The position numbers were made by a program, and so were the translations under genes. Below the pieces are notes generated by a model. The model saw only the letters and a list, made by a program, of their open reading frames with translations. It made no database searches and was not told where the DNA came from. From Andrena cerasifolii (lineage: Eukaryota > Arthropoda > Insecta > Hymenoptera > Andrenidae), in NCBI RefSeq assembly GCF_050908995.1, contig NC_135133.1, positions 5,746,001 to 5,810,000 of the forward strand: DNA of 64,000 bases, read 5' to 3'. Below, one piece after another: positions 60,200 to 64,000 of this stretch (positions are counted from its first letter, which is position 1; every line of letters starts with the position of its first letter).

Positions 60200-60251
60200 C
60201 TAAACCAAAGAGATGGAAGGAAACAAAGTTCCATCGGTCTCTTTGGTTTAG
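60200..60251. other. hairpin 2, copy 2
   Basis: Same outer arms as copy 1, ACAAAG loop; three mismatches in the 23-bp stem, one of them new in this copy. Confidence 0.8.
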
Positions 60252-61374
60252 ATGTAGAATCTAGGGAACTGCCAAGCAATCACGCGATTAAAAGAAATTC
60301 AGGAAAGAAGGAAAGACTACCGGTGAGCATGAAAGGAGTATAGGGTGGCGCAGTTCCTACCACCCTGCTCTCCGAGTCGAAAGGGAAAAGCGCTCGGCGC
60401 CTCCCAGACGATTCCTGTTGCTCCGATGCGACTCGCCAGGAGCAAATACTTGACCTGACTCAAGCCGTCCAACACGGAGATTGGGTAATCGAACCGGGAG
60501 ACTTACGCAGGCAGTGTACCAAAAAGTACACCCCCTACGCCCGAAACTTTTCCCTTTGGACAAGAACACCAGGGGATGAAACTGATCCACCCATACCGAT
60601 TCCATGCTCAGTCGCTTGCTCCCGAAAACGGAACCAGCGGCGACCTCCTCATCGGAGATGAGGAGCCAACGAAAGAGCAACAAAGTTGACGATTTAGTGA
60701 CTACTTCGCAATTTTACATGGGGCCTTAAATACTTCATGCTATAATAAATTAACTTACGCTTCCTTAGATAGATATCTTCTTCCACTATCACTTTGCACC
60801 AACACTTTTCACTACCACTTTTCTCTTCCCCGCTAACGGATGAAACTGGAAACCGAAACAATCAAGTACGTTGTGTTATCAATGGTGTGGTCAGCCTGGA
60901 AGGAAACTAAGAAAAAACTTAATTAGTTGGTGCCGATCGAGATAATTTCGACTAATAGCAGAGCACGCACGAGCATGCAAAACCATCGTAGAGATACACG
61001 AAGAAGAGCATGGAATGACAACACATCGACGAGACGCGCGATAGAGTGACAAAAGTCATACAAAGCCATCGAAGAGATGCATGAAAGAGTAACAGAAATC
61101 ATGAAAACCCATCGAAGAAATGCATGAAATAAAATAAATCATGTAAATCCATCGAAGAAATGCATGAAATAGGACAGATCATGCAAACCCATCGAAGAAA
61201 TACACGAAATAGAACGACTCGTTCAAAAATCCTGGAAGGAATGCATGAAATCGGACAGATGATGAAAATCAATCGAAGAAAGCAATTAGATAGAGAGGGA
61301 AATCTGTTTTGACTTTGGCAGAATAATAAAATTTTAAATGGCTTAACGAACCCCAAAATTTCATCGGCACCAAC

Positions 61375-62453
61375 CGAATAAGGTAACCCAGGCCAGGGGG
61401 GCGAGGGGCCGCAGGAAGAACCAAGGTTGAAACCCTGACCAAGTCTCCAGCATGTCCAGCAAGTCCAGCAGGTCCCAATGGTCCAGGGGGCTCGGGAGCT
61501 CCGGGGGTGGAGGAAGGACCAGGTCTCCAGCATGTCCAGCAAGTCCAGTAGGTCCCAATGGTCCAGGGGGCTCGGGAGCTCCGGGGGTGGAGGAAGGACC
61601 AGGTCCCCAGCCAGTCCAGGAAGTCCAGGAAGTCCAGGAAGTCGAGAAGGTCCAGGTGGCTCGGCAGCTCCAGGGTCCCCCGAGGTCCTCCAGGCTTGGA
61701 GGACCGACGCGCGACTGAGTACATGGAGCTCTGTGAGCTCCTTATCTAGCCTTTGAGAAACGATGTCCCCCGATCAAAACAAGGTCGACGGTTAATTACA
61801 ATTGCGAAATCCACCGAATTCTTTGGCAAAAATGGATTTTCTGCTAAAATATCCATTCCAGTGGCTATTGCAATGACAAATAATGTTAACAACATTTACA
61901 CTAACCGCCCAGTATAATTTATTATTAATTATGATCGATAGAACTCGAGATATCGAGCAATTAGTAACATTTGCTCTTGGATTTGCAAATGATTTTCTAC
62001 GCCGAATGATTTCTCTTTTATTCTCATTGTCAGTGTTTAATCGTTCGATACATTAATGTTAATGCTTATACATACCCCCCCCCCCCATAAACATGATTCA
62101 TGTATGAAAGAAGCTAATTCCCTTTAATTCACGAAAAGTTCTCAAGCAAAGATTGTGAAATCATCTTTGCTAATTCCAATTGTACCTTTAACCCTTTAAT
62201 TCGCGAAAAATATTAAAAACCTTCTCACGCAAAGATTGTGAAATCATCTTTGCTAATTCCAATTGTACCTTTAATTCACGAAAAACATTAAAAACATTCT
62301 CAGGCAAAGATTGTGAAATCAACTTTGCTAATTCCAGTTGTATTCTCGTTCTCCGTTCGAACACTGATTCCTCTGTCACTTTTCATACTTGGCATTCCTT
62401 TATTGGCCACGAATCAATTCAGTGCTCAGATTTTCAGCTTCGGTTTTAAGGAA
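61375..62453 (+). repeat. left arm of a large palindrome
   Basis: Each position x matches the complement of position 125375 minus x in 62922-64000. I found one mismatch (61442 against 63933) and no indel, including an identical 12-base C/G run (62085-62096 against 63279-63290). The arm continues past the window on the right side, so its full length is unknown. Confidence 0.95.
61440..61720 (-). repeat. collagen-like tandem repeat in the left palindrome arm
   Basis: Two 80-bp periods plus a variant third part that encodes GLPGLPGLAGD on the minus strand. The Gly-X-Y frame is broken between periods. A minus-strand open frame of 151 codons (61269-61724) includes two separate Gly-X-Y islands. 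Mirrored at about 63655-63935 on the + strand. Confidence 0.7.
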
Positions 62454-62921
62454 TTAGCGGGCGAGGCCTGTAGTTGACACAAAAACTTTTATAAGAGGGA
62501 CATCCTCTGTTAAAAATGTCGTATGAAAATCGTTTTACGATGGAAAATAATAAAAACTTGGTAGAGACTAATTTAAACGAATGAAAGTCGGTAATAGATT
62601 AATAGCACATTCGCCAACCTGCACTAGCGATATGAAACATTTTCTTTTAAGTTGACTTCATAGTTTTTTCTTATACAACGCCCTTATACATACTACATGG
62701 CACCAGTAGTACCATTTTCAATGATGCCTCAAAGATATTATATCTTAAAGTCAAATTTTGGGTCATTTTGACCCAGTGTGACAACCGAGGGTTAATATAA
62801 GTAGCGTAATATTATTTAAGTAATGAAGGACACATCGACTTCATTAAAGCAAAAAAGAATTATTACTTTATCTTCATCCGTTCAAAAGTTATAGATTTTT
62901 GGCCGCTGACGCACCGATTTT
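62454..62921. other. palindrome loop
   Basis: 468 bp of AT-rich sequence between the arms. The first 19 bases still match the repeat copy at 57940-57955, so the left arm is the more complete one. At 62760-62795 it contains GGGTCATTTTGACCC followed by CAACCGAGGGTTAA, resembling a piggyBac-type terminus. No gene recognised. Confidence 0.8.
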
Positions 62922-64000
62922 TTCCTTAAAACCGAAGCTGAAAATCTGAGCACTGAATTGATTCGTGGCCAATAAAGGAATGCCAAGTATGAAAAGTGAC
63001 AGAGGAATCAGTGTTCGAACGGAGAACGAGAATACAACTGGAATTAGCAAAGTTGATTTCACAATCTTTGCCTGAGAATGTTTTTAATGTTTTTCGTGAA
63101 TTAAAGGTACAATTGGAATTAGCAAAGATGATTTCACAATCTTTGCGTGAGAAGGTTTTTAATATTTTTCGCGAATTAAAGGGTTAAAGGTACAATTGGA
63201 ATTAGCAAAGATGATTTCACAATCTTTGCTTGAGAACTTTTCGTGAATTAAAGGGAATTAGCTTCTTTCATACATGAATCATGTTTATGGGGGGGGGGGG
63301 TATGTATAAGCATTAACATTAATGTATCGAACGATTAAACACTGACAATGAGAATAAAAGAGAAATCATTCGGCGTAGAAAATCATTTGCAAATCCAAGA
63401 GCAAATGTTACTAATTGCTCGATATCTCGAGTTCTATCGATCATAATTAATAATAAATTATACTGGGCGGTTAGTGTAAATGTTGTTAACATTATTTGTC
63501 ATTGCAATAGCCACTGGAATGGATATTTTAGCAGAAAATCCATTTTTGCCAAAGAATTCGGTGGATTTCGCAATTGTAATTAACCGTCGACCTTGTTTTG
63601 ATCGGGGGACATCGTTTCTCAAAGGCTAGATAAGGAGCTCACAGAGCTCCATGTACTCAGTCGCGCGTCGGTCCTCCAAGCCTGGAGGACCTCGGGGGAC
63701 CCTGGAGCTGCCGAGCCACCTGGACCTTCTCGACTTCCTGGACTTCCTGGACTTCCTGGACTGGCTGGGGACCTGGTCCTTCCTCCACCCCCGGAGCTCC
63801 CGAGCCCCCTGGACCATTGGGACCTACTGGACTTGCTGGACATGCTGGAGACCTGGTCCTTCCTCCACCCCCGGAGCTCCCGAGCCCCCTGGACCATTGG
63901 GACCTGCTGGACTTGCTGGACATGCTGGAGACCTGGTCAGGGTTTCAACCTTGGTTCTTCCTGCGGCCCCTCGCCCCCCTGGCCTGGGTTACCTTATTCG
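62922..64000 (-). repeat. right arm of a large palindrome (runs off the window)
   Basis: Reverse complement of 61375-62453. It includes three tandem 75-bp units starting TACAACTGGAATTAGC / TACAATTGGAATTAGC (about 63031-63245), an AT-rich segment and the collagen-like repeat in + orientation up to the window edge. Confidence 0.95.

Larger units (their letters stand above)
60100..61600 (+). repeat. unit 2 of the complex tandem repeat, with internal deletion
   Basis: Collinear with 58331 onward. The offset to unit 1 falls from about 1,756 to 1,473 bases near 61060-61073, so about 283 bp of minisatellite is missing. The collagen-like part is longer here than in unit 1, with an extra 80-bp period. 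The right end merges into the left arm of the palindrome. Confidence 0.8.

Noticed and set aside
1..64000. tRNA, rRNA, known insect microRNA or CRISPR arrays
   Set aside because: None recognised by eye on either strand; the only regular repeats are satellite-type or TIR-type as listed.

Overview
The window is arthropod nuclear DNA, with one confidently recognised protein-coding gene surrounded by long non-coding and repeat-rich sequence. The gene is on the + strand from about 14.4 to 24.9 kb and encodes an UNC5-type netrin receptor. Thirteen coding exons can be joined at GT/AG sites with phases that agree throughout. The model is 3,012 nt, or 1,003 residues: signal peptide, acidic N-terminal tail, two Ig domains, two thrombospondin type 1 repeats, one membrane helix, ZU5, UPA and a C-terminal death domain. 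This is the full family architecture. Short introns (64-111 bp) in the cytoplasmic half, CpG-rich DNA and the protein style suggest an insect, probably a hymenopteran. That host call is an inference, not proven by the sequence.

Layout. 1-14.37 kb: non-coding DNA with CpG-rich stretches and one copy of a terminal-inverted-repeat (TIR) element at 12.2-12.5 kb. 14.37-14.41 kb: a TATA box and TCAGT initiator at correct spacing, followed by a leader of about 585 bp with six short upstream ORFs, three of them start-stop pairs. 15.0-24.8 kb: UNC5. Its largest intron holds a 491-bp TIR element ending in CACAGTG with a 5-bp target duplication (Transib-like) and a 142-bp foldback element. 25-53.8 kb: non-coding, possibly regulatory, with a second copy of the 12.2-kb element family (28.3 kb), a second Transib-like element (35.6-36.1 kb), a duplicated block pairing a POU octamer with a TAATCC site (33.8 and 34.3 kb), and a TTAA-bounded element (51.9-52.6 kb).

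53.8-64 kb is a nested repeat cluster. A long-TIR element and its flank are tandemly duplicated (1.13 and 1.16 kb copies). Next come two copies of a roughly 1.5-1.8 kb unit carrying paired hairpins, a 45-bp minisatellite and a decayed collagen-like 80-bp repeat. The window ends in a near-perfect palindrome with arms of at least 1,079 bp and a 468-bp loop, continuing past the window edge. No tRNA, rRNA or known microRNA was recognised by eye.

Functionally, only UNC5 can be interpreted: it mediates repulsive netrin guidance and, in the family, dependence-receptor signalling through the death domain. The leader uORFs, the symmetric phase-1 ectodomain exons and a NAGNAG acceptor beside the membrane helix are visible points where its output could be tuned.
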